DNA from: Holothuria scabra
Lineage: Eukaryota > Echinodermata > Holothuroidea > Aspidochirotida > Holothuriidae
Length of the DNA stretch: 64,000 bases
NCBI GenBank assembly: GCA_037179385.1
Contig: CM074190.1
Location: forward strand, 4,292,284 to 4,356,283
Reading direction: 5' to 3'
The notes under the pieces are model-generated. The model ran no database searches, was not told the DNA's origin, and saw only the letters and a program-made list of their open reading frames with translations. A program made the position numbers and the translations under genes. Numbering within the stretch: position 1 is the stretch's first letter; each line of letters begins with the position of its first letter. Below, piece by piece: positions 62,101-64,000 of this stretch.

Positions 62101-62620
62101 ATTGAATTGTTGAACATAAAATGCATTTCTTATTATTTATTGTTAATCATGAATAAAATAGCAAAGTATTTAGAAAGTCCCTTGCTATAAGTCTGATCTC
62201 TAGATTAAACCATCTGTCTCACTGGGATCCATAGGTGGAAACCAGCAATTTTGGAAGCTTTTTGCCTTGATGAAGTCATGGTACATTATTTGGAGGCTAA
62301 CTTGACCTTGTCTGTGTGGGAAATTATGTAAAAATTGTGGAAAATTTGACTTGCTTGCAGGAGACAATGGGACATTTTTTCCAACCTTGCTGAGAACTTT
62401 CTTTCATTGCTGGAGAACCCTTGTTTTACATTTTACACATCCACCAAAATATTTTTTTGTCTGTTTTCTCCATAGGGGTTTAGAGAGTGTGCTGAAAAGG
62501 GTCCAGTGATAGGACATAAAGTCACAGGGGTCAGGATTTGTCTTCAGGATGGACAGCACCACATGGTGGACTCAAGTGACCTTGCTTTTAAACTGGCTGC
62601 AGAAGGTGCACTCAAACAAG
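17066..62620 (+). CDS. GFM1: Mitochondrial elongation factor G1 gene, 18 exons visible, both ends missing
   Basis: Encodes the mitochondrial translational GTPase that moves tRNA and mRNA through the mitoribosome after peptide-bond formation; it acts in the mitochondrial matrix. Joined exons: 17066-17113, 18083-18196, 22007-22139, 22971-23136, 24881-25036, 27228-27301, 29312-29388, 30938-31018, 32138-32205, 33102-33177, 34626-34763, 36532-36633, 37531-37587, 38258-38347, 43215-43345, 45315-45384, 47789-47881, 62476-62620. All introns are GT-AG and phases agree at every junction, giving 606 codons plus 1 nt with no stop. Visible motifs: P-loop AHIDSGKT, switch I RGIT, G3 DTPGH, G4 NKLD, G5 region GTALKNKG, domain II, domain III and domain IV starting near VAFRET. 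Order and spacing match animal GFM1 rather than GFM2 as I know those families. The first exon was not found and about 110-120 C-terminal residues fall outside. No frameshift or retrocopy sign; introns are intact. Confidence 0.95.
17514..17886 (+). repeat. Interspersed repeat, GTTGTCC-rich
   Basis: Starts ACAGGTCTTGATTTTTAG and ends with an inverse-like CAATCGAGTCCTGA. Homologous along its length to 60465-60850; shorter relatives of the GTCCATTGGACAA part occur at about 27350-27365 and 27625-27640. In the first visible GFM1 intron. Confidence 0.6.
18083..18196 (+). CDS. GFM1: GFM1 exon, G1/P-loop of GTPase domain
   Basis: Thirty-eight codons, phase 0 to 0. Contains [16 protein letters not shown] followed by the conserved [10 protein letters not shown] stretch. 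AHIDSGKT (18119-18142) is the nucleotide phosphate-binding loop (GxxxxGKT form). Acceptor is a long T tract ending CCAG; donor is GAG|GTAGGC. Confidence 0.95.
19436..21524. mobile_element. hAT-like element (2.1 kb), GGGTGCACC termini
   Basis: Eight-base target duplication ATTGTAAG / ATCGTAAG (19428-19435, 21525-21532; one mismatch). Left terminus TAAGGGTGTACCAGATTTCA, right terminus inverted CAGGGGTGCACCAGATTTGG. Both ends carry clustered ATCCGGCCGGA motifs (19460-19540, 21445-21500). The 1.9-kb interior shows no transposase motifs, so it is probably a deletion derivative. It makes up over half of the 3.8-kb intron between the P-loop exon and the switch I exon. Confidence 0.8.
22007..22139 (+). 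CDS. GFM1: GFM1 exon, switch I and start of G3
   Basis: Forty-four codons plus 1 nt. Carries [19 protein letters not shown], the EF-G switch I region with RGIT at 22067-22075... the invariant threonine (22073-22075) coordinates magnesium in the GTP state. It ends inside the G3 motif DTPG (22130 onward), the split glycine codon being completed by the next exon. Donor is CCAG|GTAGGC. Confidence 0.95.
22971..23136 (+). CDS. GFM1: GFM1 exon, G3 to G4 of GTPase domain
   Basis: Begins by completing DTPG-H-VDFT (G3, with the catalytic histidine typical of translational GTPases), continues through [20 protein letters not shown] and [11 protein letters not shown], and ends with the guanine-specificity motif NKLD (23123-23134). 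Phase 1 in, phase 2 out; donor ACAG|GTAAAT. An RTE-type LINE fragment starts about 25 bp downstream. Confidence 0.95.
23160..23610 (-). mobile_element. 3' end of an RTE-type LINE
   Basis: The minus strand encodes the C-terminal tail found after the RT in RTE-like LINEs: [42 protein letters not shown], and after frameshifts [19 protein letters not shown] and [11 protein letters not shown]. The RRRWxWLGHxLR motif is diagnostic of that tail. The 5' part, including the RT catalytic core, is missing. It starts about 25 bp after the GFM1 exon ending 23136. Confidence 0.75.
24147..24716 (+). repeat. Dispersed repeat (~570 bp) with TTTAAAG(G)GGAAG ends
   Basis: Matches 47209-47762 over its full length; shared blocks include GATATGTTAGA-like start, GTGTGGTTCTTGAGATATG, AAAGTGAACTTGAAGCAAGC, CAACAGTCTGGTAAAACAAA, GGGAAACAA, CTCTGCTGCCCTCAA and ATTTTTGCTTAAACTTCCCC. 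Ends are short inverted repeats (CTTTAAAAGAAGGGTTTAA / CTTAAACTTCCCCTTTAAA). Confidence 0.7.
24881..25036 (+). CDS. GFM1: GFM1 exon, G' subdomain start
   Basis: Completes the split Arg codon, then reads through [18 protein letters not shown] and [18 protein letters not shown], the mtEF-G1 segment after G4. Acceptor TTTCAG, donor TTTGG|GTAAGT, phase 2 to 2. A TTAA-type MITE copy begins only 49 bp beyond the donor. Confidence 0.95.
25086..25381 (+). mobile_element. TTAA-MITE copy with TTCA target duplication (296 bp)
   Basis: Flanked by TTCA (25082-25085, 25382-25385) instead of TTAA. Left end AGACTCGTTCTCTCACCCCA, right end GGAGTGAGAGGTTTGGCCCT. Lies 49 bp inside the intron after the GFM1 exon ending 25036. 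Confidence 0.85.
27228..27301 (+). CDS. GFM1: GFM1 exon, G' subdomain
   Basis: Encodes [24 protein letters not shown], the helical insertion of the G domain; RRQELIE is strongly conserved in mtEF-G1. Phase 2 in, phase 1 out; acceptor TTTGCAG, donor ATAG|GTTAGT. Confidence 0.93.
28068..28310 (+). mobile_element. tRNA-headed SINE
   Basis: A-box-like TGGTCTAACGGTAGAGCATC and B-box-like GGTTCGCTCCCC are spaced as in a tRNA gene, followed by the non-tRNA body: GTCGAGTCATACCAAAGACT, GAACCTACTGCC, AAACAAGCCAGTGAGCCACA, ACTGGAAAAGAGCCATGGCT, GCTCGACTTGAACCAGTAGG, GAAACTGGGCCGTAAAA. RNA polymerase III would start at the head. In the GFM1 intron before 29312. Confidence 0.85.
28411..28580 (+). repeat. 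19-bp minisatellite, about nine units
   Basis: Unit ATTCTGCATTGGTGTCATC repeated head to tail with few changes (one unit GCTGTC, two units TTCGGC). Since 19 is not a multiple of three and no unit frame has a stop, all three forward frames are open across it. In the GFM1 intron before 29312. Confidence 0.92.
29312..29388 (+). CDS. GFM1: GFM1 exon, G' subdomain end
   Basis: Completes Glu, then [19 protein letters not shown] and a helix ending DQLK. Matches the family's ECVAN..E.....FLE...P....LK pattern. Phase 1 to 0; acceptor TGATAG, donor AAAA|GTGAGA. Confidence 0.93.
30158..30362 (+). mobile_element. SINE, diverged copy
   Basis: Head reduced to ATAGTCGAGTGGTATGATTC; body recognisable: CTACCAAAGACTTAAAAAAA, GAAACCTACTGCCATCGTGC, CAACTGGAAAAAAAGTCTGT, CTCAAACCAATTCC. 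Confidence 0.65.
30938..31018 (+). CDS. GFM1: GFM1 exon, G5 of GTPase domain
   Basis: Twenty-seven codons: [18 protein letters not shown] then TALKNKGVQ, the G5 (SAL/SAK-type) loop that contacts the guanine base. Phase 0 to 0; acceptor CAACAG, donor ACAG|GTAAGG. Confidence 0.95.
31166..31372 (+). mobile_element. tRNA-headed SINE, partly deleted body
   Basis: Head TTTGGTCTAACAGTAAGAGC with B-box GGGTTCTATTCC, then the SINE body with a deletion between GAGTCATACCAA and GCCATTGTGCCTG. Ends GAAAACTGGGCCGTAAAACT. Confidence 0.8.
31737..31972 (+). mobile_element. SINE with the second type of tRNA-like head
   Basis: Head CAGCTAGAGTATCGGACTTG ... GATTGACTCCTGGCC resembles the 50.4-kb copy rather than the 28.1-kb copy, while the body (AACCTACTGCCATTGTGCTT, AACAAGCCAGTGAGCCACAA, TCGACTTGAACTAGTAGG) is the same. 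Confidence 0.78.
32138..32205 (+). CDS. GFM1: GFM1 exon, G domain to domain II junction
   Basis: Encodes [20 protein letters not shown] followed by FDE. The LL(D)(A/N)V(L/I)xYLPxP motif closes the G domain in all EF-G proteins. Phase 0 to 2; acceptor TGATAG, donor ATGA|GTAAGT. Confidence 0.94.
33102..33177 (+). CDS. GFM1: GFM1 exon, domain II start
   Basis: Reads (E)[20 protein letters not shown] then AFKLE, the first strand of the EF-Tu-like domain II beta barrel. Phase 2 to 0. Acceptor TTTAAG is slightly weak but is the only one that keeps the frame; donor GAG|GTGAGT. Confidence 0.93.
33324..33640 (+). mobile_element. Deleted copy of the CACAGACTTATATACATGG element
   Basis: Left end CACAGACTTATATACATGGA, AGAGCATGTAACGCG, GCGCACCAAGATGGCTGCCG as in 56502-57950, then jumps to the last 200 bp of that element (AAGTTAAACTTGAATG, TATTCCTGCAATGTGTGAAG, AGCAAGTCCAAACATTTTAC). 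Right terminus is lost after GGCCATCTTAG. Confidence 0.72.
34626..34763 (+). CDS. GFM1: GFM1 exon, domain II
   Basis: Forty-six codons: [39 protein letters not shown] and DKMEA-type end (DKME). Contains the G(Q/K)L(T)(Y/F)(V/M)R(V/S)Y(Q/S)G core of domain II. Phase 0 to 0; donor GAG|GTTTGT. Confidence 0.95.
35201..35248. repeat. Perfect 48-bp palindrome without loop
   Basis: GAGTGAGAGAATAAGAATCC TGCA, then its exact complement. The centre is TGCATGCA-type (CCTGCATGCAGG). Directly followed by the element at 35251-35410. Confidence 0.9.
35251..35410. mobile_element. MITE with ATTTAAATC motifs, CAGGGTTG ends
   Basis: Starts CAGGGTTGCTGG and ends CAAACAACCCTG; interior is full of GATTTAAATC / ATCATGATTT words (35280-35400), typical hAT-like subterminal repeats. 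TGCATTGA (35192-35199) and TGCATTAG (35411-35418) could be a degraded 8-bp duplication that would put the palindrome 35201-35248 inside the element. Confidence 0.65.
36532..36633 (+). CDS. GFM1: GFM1 exon, domain II end
   Basis: Thirty-four codons: [20 protein letters not shown], then GDTF and QLSM. [21 protein letters not shown] is a signature of mitochondrial EF-G1. Phase 0 to 0; acceptor CTTTAG, donor ATG|GTAAGT. Confidence 0.95.
36705..36765 (-). mobile_element. SINE 3'-end fragment, minus strand
   Basis: GATGGTTTAGTCAGATGATG, TTTTATGCCACAGTTTCCAA, CCAATTAA resembles the complement of the SINE tail only. About 60 bp. Confidence 0.45.
37531..37587 (+). CDS. GFM1: GFM1 exon, domain III start
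   Basis: Nineteen codons, [19 protein letters not shown], the hinge strand leading into domain III (human-like ESIHVPDPVIS). Phase 0 to 0; acceptor TTTTCAG, donor AAG|GTATGG. Confidence 0.95.
38258..38347 (+). CDS. GFM1: GFM1 exon, domain III
   Basis: Thirty codons, [20 protein letters not shown] followed by [10 protein letters not shown]: the [15 protein letters not shown] block of domain III. Phase 0 to 0; acceptor ATCAAG, donor GAG|GTTTGT. The adjacent downstream intron carries the nested LINE at 38.5-40.4 kb. Confidence 0.95.
38414..38489. repeat. 76-bp target-site duplication, left copy
   Basis: Identical to 40404-40479. It includes 28 bp of unique flank followed by the first 48 bp of a MITE (terminus ACAATCTTGGACAAAACT at 38442), showing the LINE inserted inside that MITE. 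Confidence 0.92.
38490..40403 (-). mobile_element. 5'-truncated L1/Tx1-type LINE with intact RT C-terminal frame
   Basis: On the minus strand an open frame runs from the 5' truncation point (40403) through 499 codons from the Met at 40356 to a stop at 38857. It starts in the RT palm just before the catalytic motif QYADDT and continues with [44 protein letters not shown] and GGLKMIDM, a pattern typical of L1/Tx1-clade ORF2 after the palm, and ends with a Cys/His cluster (CSFCGN...CNCHY). 38490-38856 is the 3' untranslated part; the T run at 38490 on the + strand is the element's poly(A). It lies in GFM1 intron 14 (antisense to the gene) and is flanked by a perfect 76-bp target duplication, so it is young, though missing its 5' half. 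Confidence 0.9.
40404..40479. repeat. 76-bp target-site duplication, right copy
   Basis: Exact match to 38414-38489; the base on the outer side differs (a versus t), which fixes the length at 76 bp on the left. It runs on without a break into the remainder of the interrupted MITE. Confidence 0.92.
40432..40676. mobile_element. MITE with ~29-bp TIRs, copy interrupted by the LINE
   Basis: Starts ACAATCTTGGACAAAACT and ends with the inverse (AGTTTTGTCCAAGATTGT). A second internal inverted pair (GTGCAATGTTGG ... CCAACATTGTAC) lets the interior fold. The left 48 bp also appear at 38442-38489 through the LINE target duplication. No coding capacity; the transposase family is not evident because no clear target duplication is seen. 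Confidence 0.8.
41061..41356 (+). mobile_element. TTAA-MITE copy (296 bp)
   Basis: Perfect TTAA target duplication (41057-41060, 41357-41360), ends AGGCCCAGTTCTCTTACCCA and GGGTGAAAGGTTTGGCCCT. Same length and body as the 25086 copy. Confidence 0.87.
42067..42255. mobile_element. Second copy of the ACAATCTTGG MITE
   Basis: Same termini and same internal inverted pair as the 40432-40676 copy, but about 55 bp shorter near the right end (missing the part with GGTACCATAAACC). Lies in the same GFM1 intron, 1.4 kb away. Confidence 0.8.
42325..42535 (-). mobile_element. SINE, minus strand
   Basis: Complement shows the body landmarks: TTCCAGTTGTGACTCACTGG, CTTGTTTTGCCAACTCCATA, AATGGCAGTAGGTTCTATTT, AAGTCTTCGGTATAACC. 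Follows the MITE at 42067-42255 directly. Confidence 0.72.
43215..43345 (+). CDS. GFM1: GFM1 exon, domain III to IV
   Basis: Encodes [19 protein letters not shown], then [23 protein letters not shown] is the invariant domain III motif; VAFRET opens domain IV, the tRNA-mimicking domain. Phase 0 to 2; acceptor CTTCAG, donor GGA|GTGAGT. Confidence 0.96.
43376..43757. mobile_element. hAT-like MITE, TAGGGCTGTGAAC terminus
   Basis: Left end TAGGGCTGTGAACATTTAGC; right end is its inverse with the outermost bases missing (GGCTACACGTTCACA). GCAACAGC occurs directly on both sides (43368-43375, 43758-43765) as an 8-bp duplication. Interior has GCGATTAATCGGGATT and GGATTAATCGCGCAT as an inverted pair. 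Lies 30 bp after the exon ending 43345. Confidence 0.72.
44544..45097. mobile_element. Foldback element, second copy
   Basis: Same ends (TACCTCAAGTCAAAAGAATC ... GTACTTGAGGTACAC) and same interior (GACTTTCTTGTTGTACAACT, CCTGCTTTGTTTCCCTTT) as 16526-17009, with about 70 bp more in the spacer (44850-44945). In the GFM1 intron before the exon at 45315. Confidence 0.8.
45315..45384 (+). CDS. GFM1: GFM1 exon, domain IV
   Basis: Completes Glu, then [20 protein letters not shown] and IIE. HKKQ(S/T)GGAGQ(Y/F)G is the most conserved stretch of domain IV. Phase 2 to 0; acceptor TTTTAG, donor GAG|GTAAGA. Confidence 0.96.
45385..47208. other. Intron sequence, no gene seen
   Basis: GFM1 intron after the [10 protein letters not shown] exon. 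T-rich; no recognised element until the dispersed repeat at 47209. Confidence 0.5.
47209..47762 (+). repeat. Dispersed repeat, second full copy
   Basis: Homologous to 24147-24716 (for example GGTGTGGTTCTCAAGATATG, TGATATAACCTCTGCTGCCC, TTGCTTAAACTTCCCTTAAG). It ends 26 bp before the GFM1 exon at 47789, so its flank sits in the branch-point and polypyrimidine region of that exon. Confidence 0.7.
47789..47881 (+). CDS. GFM1: GFM1 exon, domain IV
   Basis: Thirty-one codons: [31 protein letters not shown]. The family motif F.DET.G.NIPKQF(V/I)PA(V/I)EKG spans this exon and the next. Phase 0 to 0; acceptor CCCCAG, donor AAG|GTAAGA. A dispersed repeat ends about 25 bp before the acceptor. Confidence 0.96.
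49358..49475 (-). mobile_element. tRNA-like SINE head, minus strand
   Basis: Complement of AGATGCTCTAACCACTAAGC gives an A-box-like GCTTAGTGGTTAGAGCATCT; a degenerate B-box lies at about 49380. The shared SINE body is not recognised beside it, so it could be another SINE family or a tRNA relic. Confidence 0.4.
49635..50063. mobile_element. hAT MITE (429 bp), TAGGGTTGGG termini
   Basis: Perfect 8-bp target duplication TATAGTAC (49627-49634, 50064-50071). Ends TAGGGTTGGG ... CCCAACCCTA, with subterminal repeats of ACTGGTATT / ATACCGGT / GGTACT in both arms, the usual layout of hAT subterminal binding sites. Confidence 0.88.
50388..50622 (+). mobile_element. SINE, second head type
   Basis: Head GTGGTCTAGTGGTTAGAGTA and B-box GTTTGACTCCTGG, body TCATACCAAAGACTCTAAGA, AACCTCCTGCCATTGTGCCT, CACGCCAGTGAGCCACAACT, AGCTGTGGCCAGCTCGACTT. 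In the 14.6-kb intron. Confidence 0.85.
50800..51079 (+). mobile_element. TTAA-MITE copy, diverged
   Basis: TTAA at left (50796-50799), TTCA at right (51080-51083). Body retains CAGACACAATCATAGTTTAC, CAACACTCTCAGTG, CATGCTGTATGATATGAGC and TGCCAATTAAGAGG of the family. Confidence 0.7.
51080..54284. other. Intron sequence, mostly unrecognised
   Basis: Part of the 14.6-kb GFM1 intron. Apart from a degraded SINE at 53.3-53.5 kb, no element or gene is recognised; short frames have no motifs. Confidence 0.5.
53336..53510 (-). mobile_element. SINE fragment, minus strand, degraded
   Basis: Weak match to the complement of the SINE body: GCCGACTGCCTTTTCTAGTC, ATGGTTCACAGGATTGTTGT, CATTGACAGTAGGATCC. 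Confidence 0.5.
54285..54400 (-). mobile_element. SINE fragment, minus strand
   Basis: GTTTTATGGCCCAATTTCCA, ACCAATTGGTTCAAGTCGAG and CCCAGTTGCCGCTCACTGG are complements of the SINE 3' end; the head half is missing. Confidence 0.65.
55254..55406. mobile_element. Foldback MITE (~153 bp)
   Basis: Arms of about 65 bp: AGACCTATTTCCAAATAGCA, TTGTGGGATAGAGTTTTGGG on the left and the complements CCAAAACTCTATCCCACAAT, TGCTATTTGGAAATAGGTCT on the right, around a short centre (TTCACGGTAGTAAAATG). In the 14.6-kb intron. Confidence 0.82.
56195..56391 (+). repeat. Left arm of a 2-kb inverted structure
   Basis: Related to the first 200 bp of 24147-24716 (GACATGTTAAAGAGGAACAT, GGTTCTCGAGATATTAACGA, AATGAACTTGTAGCAAGCAG). 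Its inverted partner is at 57993-58195. Confidence 0.7.
56746..57160 (+). repeat. Three tandem units of ~145 bp
   Basis: Units start near 56746, 56890 and 57038 with GTAATC(C/G)(C/T)GATATCTTGAG and contain TAGATTTGCCATG(G/T)TGAGAGG, then a GAGGTCAAAGGTCATTTGAG block. Inside the TIR element 56502-57950. A (GT)n tract precedes them at about 56687-56703. Confidence 0.8.
57164..57746 (+). repeat. Duplicated blocks A-B-C-B-A inside the TIR element
   Basis: Block A (57164-57279) recurs at 57631-57746 with few changes; block B (57282-57369, TCATCATGGTTATTTAATCA) recurs at 57545-57631. All copies are in the same orientation, but the order is A, B, unique, B, A. The unique centre is about 175 bp. Confidence 0.8.
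57993..58195 (-). repeat. Right arm of the 2-kb inverted structure
   Basis: Complement matches 56195-56391 closely (CATTTCCCATGTTCGGTTCT, GTGAACTTGAAGCAAGCAGG, GATATGTTAAAGAGGGAGG). The arms enclose the TIR element 56502-57950. Confidence 0.7.
59032..59380 (+). repeat. Tandem duplication of a 175-bp hairpin-bearing unit
   Basis: Unit 1 starts 59032 and unit 2 at 59207 with CCATTTGAGGTTGCAGTA. Each contains an inverted pair (GTGTCACGTGGAAGACTC ... GAGTCTTCCATGTGACAC in unit 1) around a 10-bp loop and ends AAACCTACAGGTGAGT(A/T)A, which reads as a strong splice-donor consensus. No frame is conserved across units. In the 14.6-kb intron. Confidence 0.78.
60465..60850 (+). repeat. Interspersed repeat, GTTGTCC-rich, copy inside the hAT element
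   Basis: Shares with 17514-17886: CAGGTCTTGATTTT, GGGCAACC, AACTACAAAACAGT, GAATAAAAAGATGT, GAGAAAGTTGAA and GAAAAAATGGTTGTCCA. Ends are weakly inverted, with GTTGTCC/GGACAAC subterminal pairs. Probably a non-autonomous DNA transposon. Confidence 0.6.
61399..61671 (-). pseudogene. Possible hAT transposase remnant
   Basis: Ninety codons on the minus strand ending at a stop. The stretch [20 protein letters not shown] is reminiscent of a hAT transposase segment; the expected following TRWLS motif is absent or destroyed. It lies inside the TIR-bounded element 60116-62085, which is the main reason to suspect a transposase. May be chance. Confidence 0.3.
62476..62620 (+). CDS. GFM1: GFM1 exon, domain IV end (last exon in window)
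   Basis: Forty-eight codons plus 1 nt: [45 protein letters not shown]. This continues the previous exon directly ([13 protein letters not shown]) although 14.6 kb away. Phase 0 in, phase 1 out; acceptor CCATAG, donor CAAG|GTACAG. The following exon (expected to begin A(L/N)ANA-like) is beyond the edge. Confidence 0.95.
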
Positions 62621-62641
62621 GTACAGTATGTCACTCTTTAA

Positions 62642-63448
62642 AGACCCAATCCTTTCACCCCAGACAGTACCAAATCTCCTTACCCAATAGTTAAGCCCCT
62701 CCCACAATTGCCTGAAATTCATCCTCATTCAGACACAATCTCAGTTTATTGCTTCAGGGTGAGTATAAAAAAGGTCAATGTGTATAATCAACACACTCTC
62801 AGTTAGGGCTGCCACGATATCACGATATCGTCGATACAGTTTTGCACCGACGATATCGACCAATGTTTTGTCAAGATGTGATATCGCAATAAATCAAATA
62901 AATGACTAAACCACTGTGAAATTCCTATTTTTATTGTCTTAAGTCAGTAATCTAAAATGATCATAATTTATGATGTCACAAGAAATGAAATCTGCACTTA
63001 ACCCACCACAAGAAAACATGATATAAAATCGGAAGCTGTTTCAAAATGCAGTGAATACTGTAACAGCTCACATACGTTCTAGACTTGTGAAGAGTTCTGC
63101 ACAATTAATATTGCTACATGCGCGCATAATCAATCTCCCCTCACTTTTGGTATGAAATCAGTAGTGGCTGCATGCAATAAACAGCTGTTTTGCTTCCTTG
63201 ACGCTGATGGAGAATGTTTACACTAATGCGCAATATCGCGATATCGTCGCGGAAATGCTGGCGACATCGATAAATGAAAAATGGTTATCGTGGCAGCCCT
63301 ACTCTCAGTACAGTTCATGCTGTGTAATGTAAGCTTTGGTACTCTGAATTGTTTGAATTAACTGTCAGTCAAAGAGCTGAGCCAATTGAAAATTTTGGTA
63401 GCCGCCTATTAAAATTGTAGTTTGAGAGGAGAGGATTGGTTCTCCAAA
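62642..63448 (+). mobile_element. TTAA-MITE copy interrupted by a hAT MITE
   Basis: Begins right after TTAA (62638-62641) with AGACCCAATCCTTTCACCCC, only 21 bp past the donor of the last visible GFM1 exon. The body resumes at 63302 after the nested element and ends around 63448 with a degraded terminus; the right TTAA is not visible. About 300 bp without the insert. Confidence 0.75.
62804..63301. mobile_element. hAT MITE (498 bp), TAGGGCTGCC termini
   Basis: Perfect 16-bp TIR TAGGGCTGCCACGATA and perfect 8-bp target duplication CTCTCAGT (62796-62803, 63302-63309). Subterminal repeats of ATATCG (ATCACGATATCGTCGATA on the left, GCAATATCGCGATATCGTCG on the right). TAGGGCTGC termini with 8-bp duplications are typical of hAT (Ac-like). 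No coding capacity. Confidence 0.9.
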
Positions 63449-64000
63449 GTCACTGTCACACAAATTCTGATCGGGTAACGTTCCAATTTTTGTGGATTAT
63501 TTATTAAAACCTGCTCCATCTCTGGGTCAAAAAATTGCCAGACTGTGAAAATGTATGATTTTTACTACTATGAAAATAAAAGTTACACTAAATATTTTTT
63601 GATATCTCATTAACAAAAGAGCTCTTGTCAGACTACACATGTTTAATAAAAGCTGCCTGTCTGTGTGATGTCTTGAGAAAATTAGTTCACAATTCATTTT
63701 CATAGCCATATGACCCAAGTCACGTATAAACACTGGTTGGCAAGTATTTGGATCTTTCCGACCAGAGATGGAGAAGATTAAAAAACTCACAAATTCACTC
63801 GGAATTTGATTCGAATGTGTTGTAGTGTGACCATGGCTCTAGACTCAGATTGTTGAATCCAATCTTTATAGTCAATAGAAATTGGCAGTTATTATTAATA
63901 TAGGACATGAGAGCGTATTTATGCATTGCCATTTGTGTATATGTGTGTTTGTTTGTAAGTTTACCTCCCAAGAAGTGCACTCCAACAGATTCTCTTCTTC

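Noticed and set aside
1..64000. CRISPR arrays, operons, riboswitches or prophage
   Set aside because: The spliced nuclear gene, LINEs and SINEs show this is animal DNA; no such bacterial features were seen.

Overview
The window is a piece of an intron-rich, AT-rich metazoan nuclear genome packed with transposable elements. It holds one recognisable host gene, on the + strand from about 17.07 kb to the right edge: the nuclear gene for mitochondrial translation elongation factor G1 (GFM1, mtEF-G1). Eighteen exons can be placed exactly by consensus splice sites. Together they give 1,819 nt of uninterrupted coding frame (606 codons plus 1 nt), colinear with the animal protein from just before the P-loop to domain IV. 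The first exon (start codon, most of the targeting peptide) was not found, and the last roughly 110-120 residues lie beyond the right edge. All GTPase motifs are present and nothing is broken, so this looks like a working gene. The many introns, tRNA-headed SINEs and repeat types suggest a marine invertebrate, possibly an echinoderm or hemichordate; that placement is a low-confidence guess.

Layout. 1-11.1 kb is gene-free: a ~203-bp tandem array (0.53-1.13 kb), homopolymer G/C tracts, modules centred on a GCGCGAAGCG-like core (2.8-7.9 kb), a foldback element (5.3 kb), SINE and MITE copies, and a hAT-like element inserted in a MITE (9.4-10.7 kb). At 11.1-12.8 kb is a decayed CR1/L2-type LINE. 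12.8-17 kb is intergenic with a short TIR element (15.3-15.9 kb) and a foldback element (16.5-17.0 kb). From 17 to 62.6 kb the GFM1 exons alternate with introns full of elements: a 2.1-kb hAT-like element in the second visible intron, the 3' end of an RTE-type LINE, a 19-bp minisatellite, several SINEs, and a 5'-truncated L1/Tx1-type LINE (38.5-40.4 kb) sitting inside a MITE and flanked by a perfect 76-bp target-site duplication. The last visible intron is 14.6 kb and contains several further transposon families. The final 1.4 kb is the next intron, with a hAT MITE nested in a TTAA MITE.

The strongest 'new' material is mobile-element biology: a ~296-bp MITE family with TTAA/TTCA target duplications (at least six copies), a hAT lineage starting CAGTG with GGGGGAAATTCCCC-like subterminal blocks, and several datable nested insertions. 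I saw no convincing sign of a novel host gene system. No database search or folding program was run; family names rest on recognised protein motifs, termini and target duplications.
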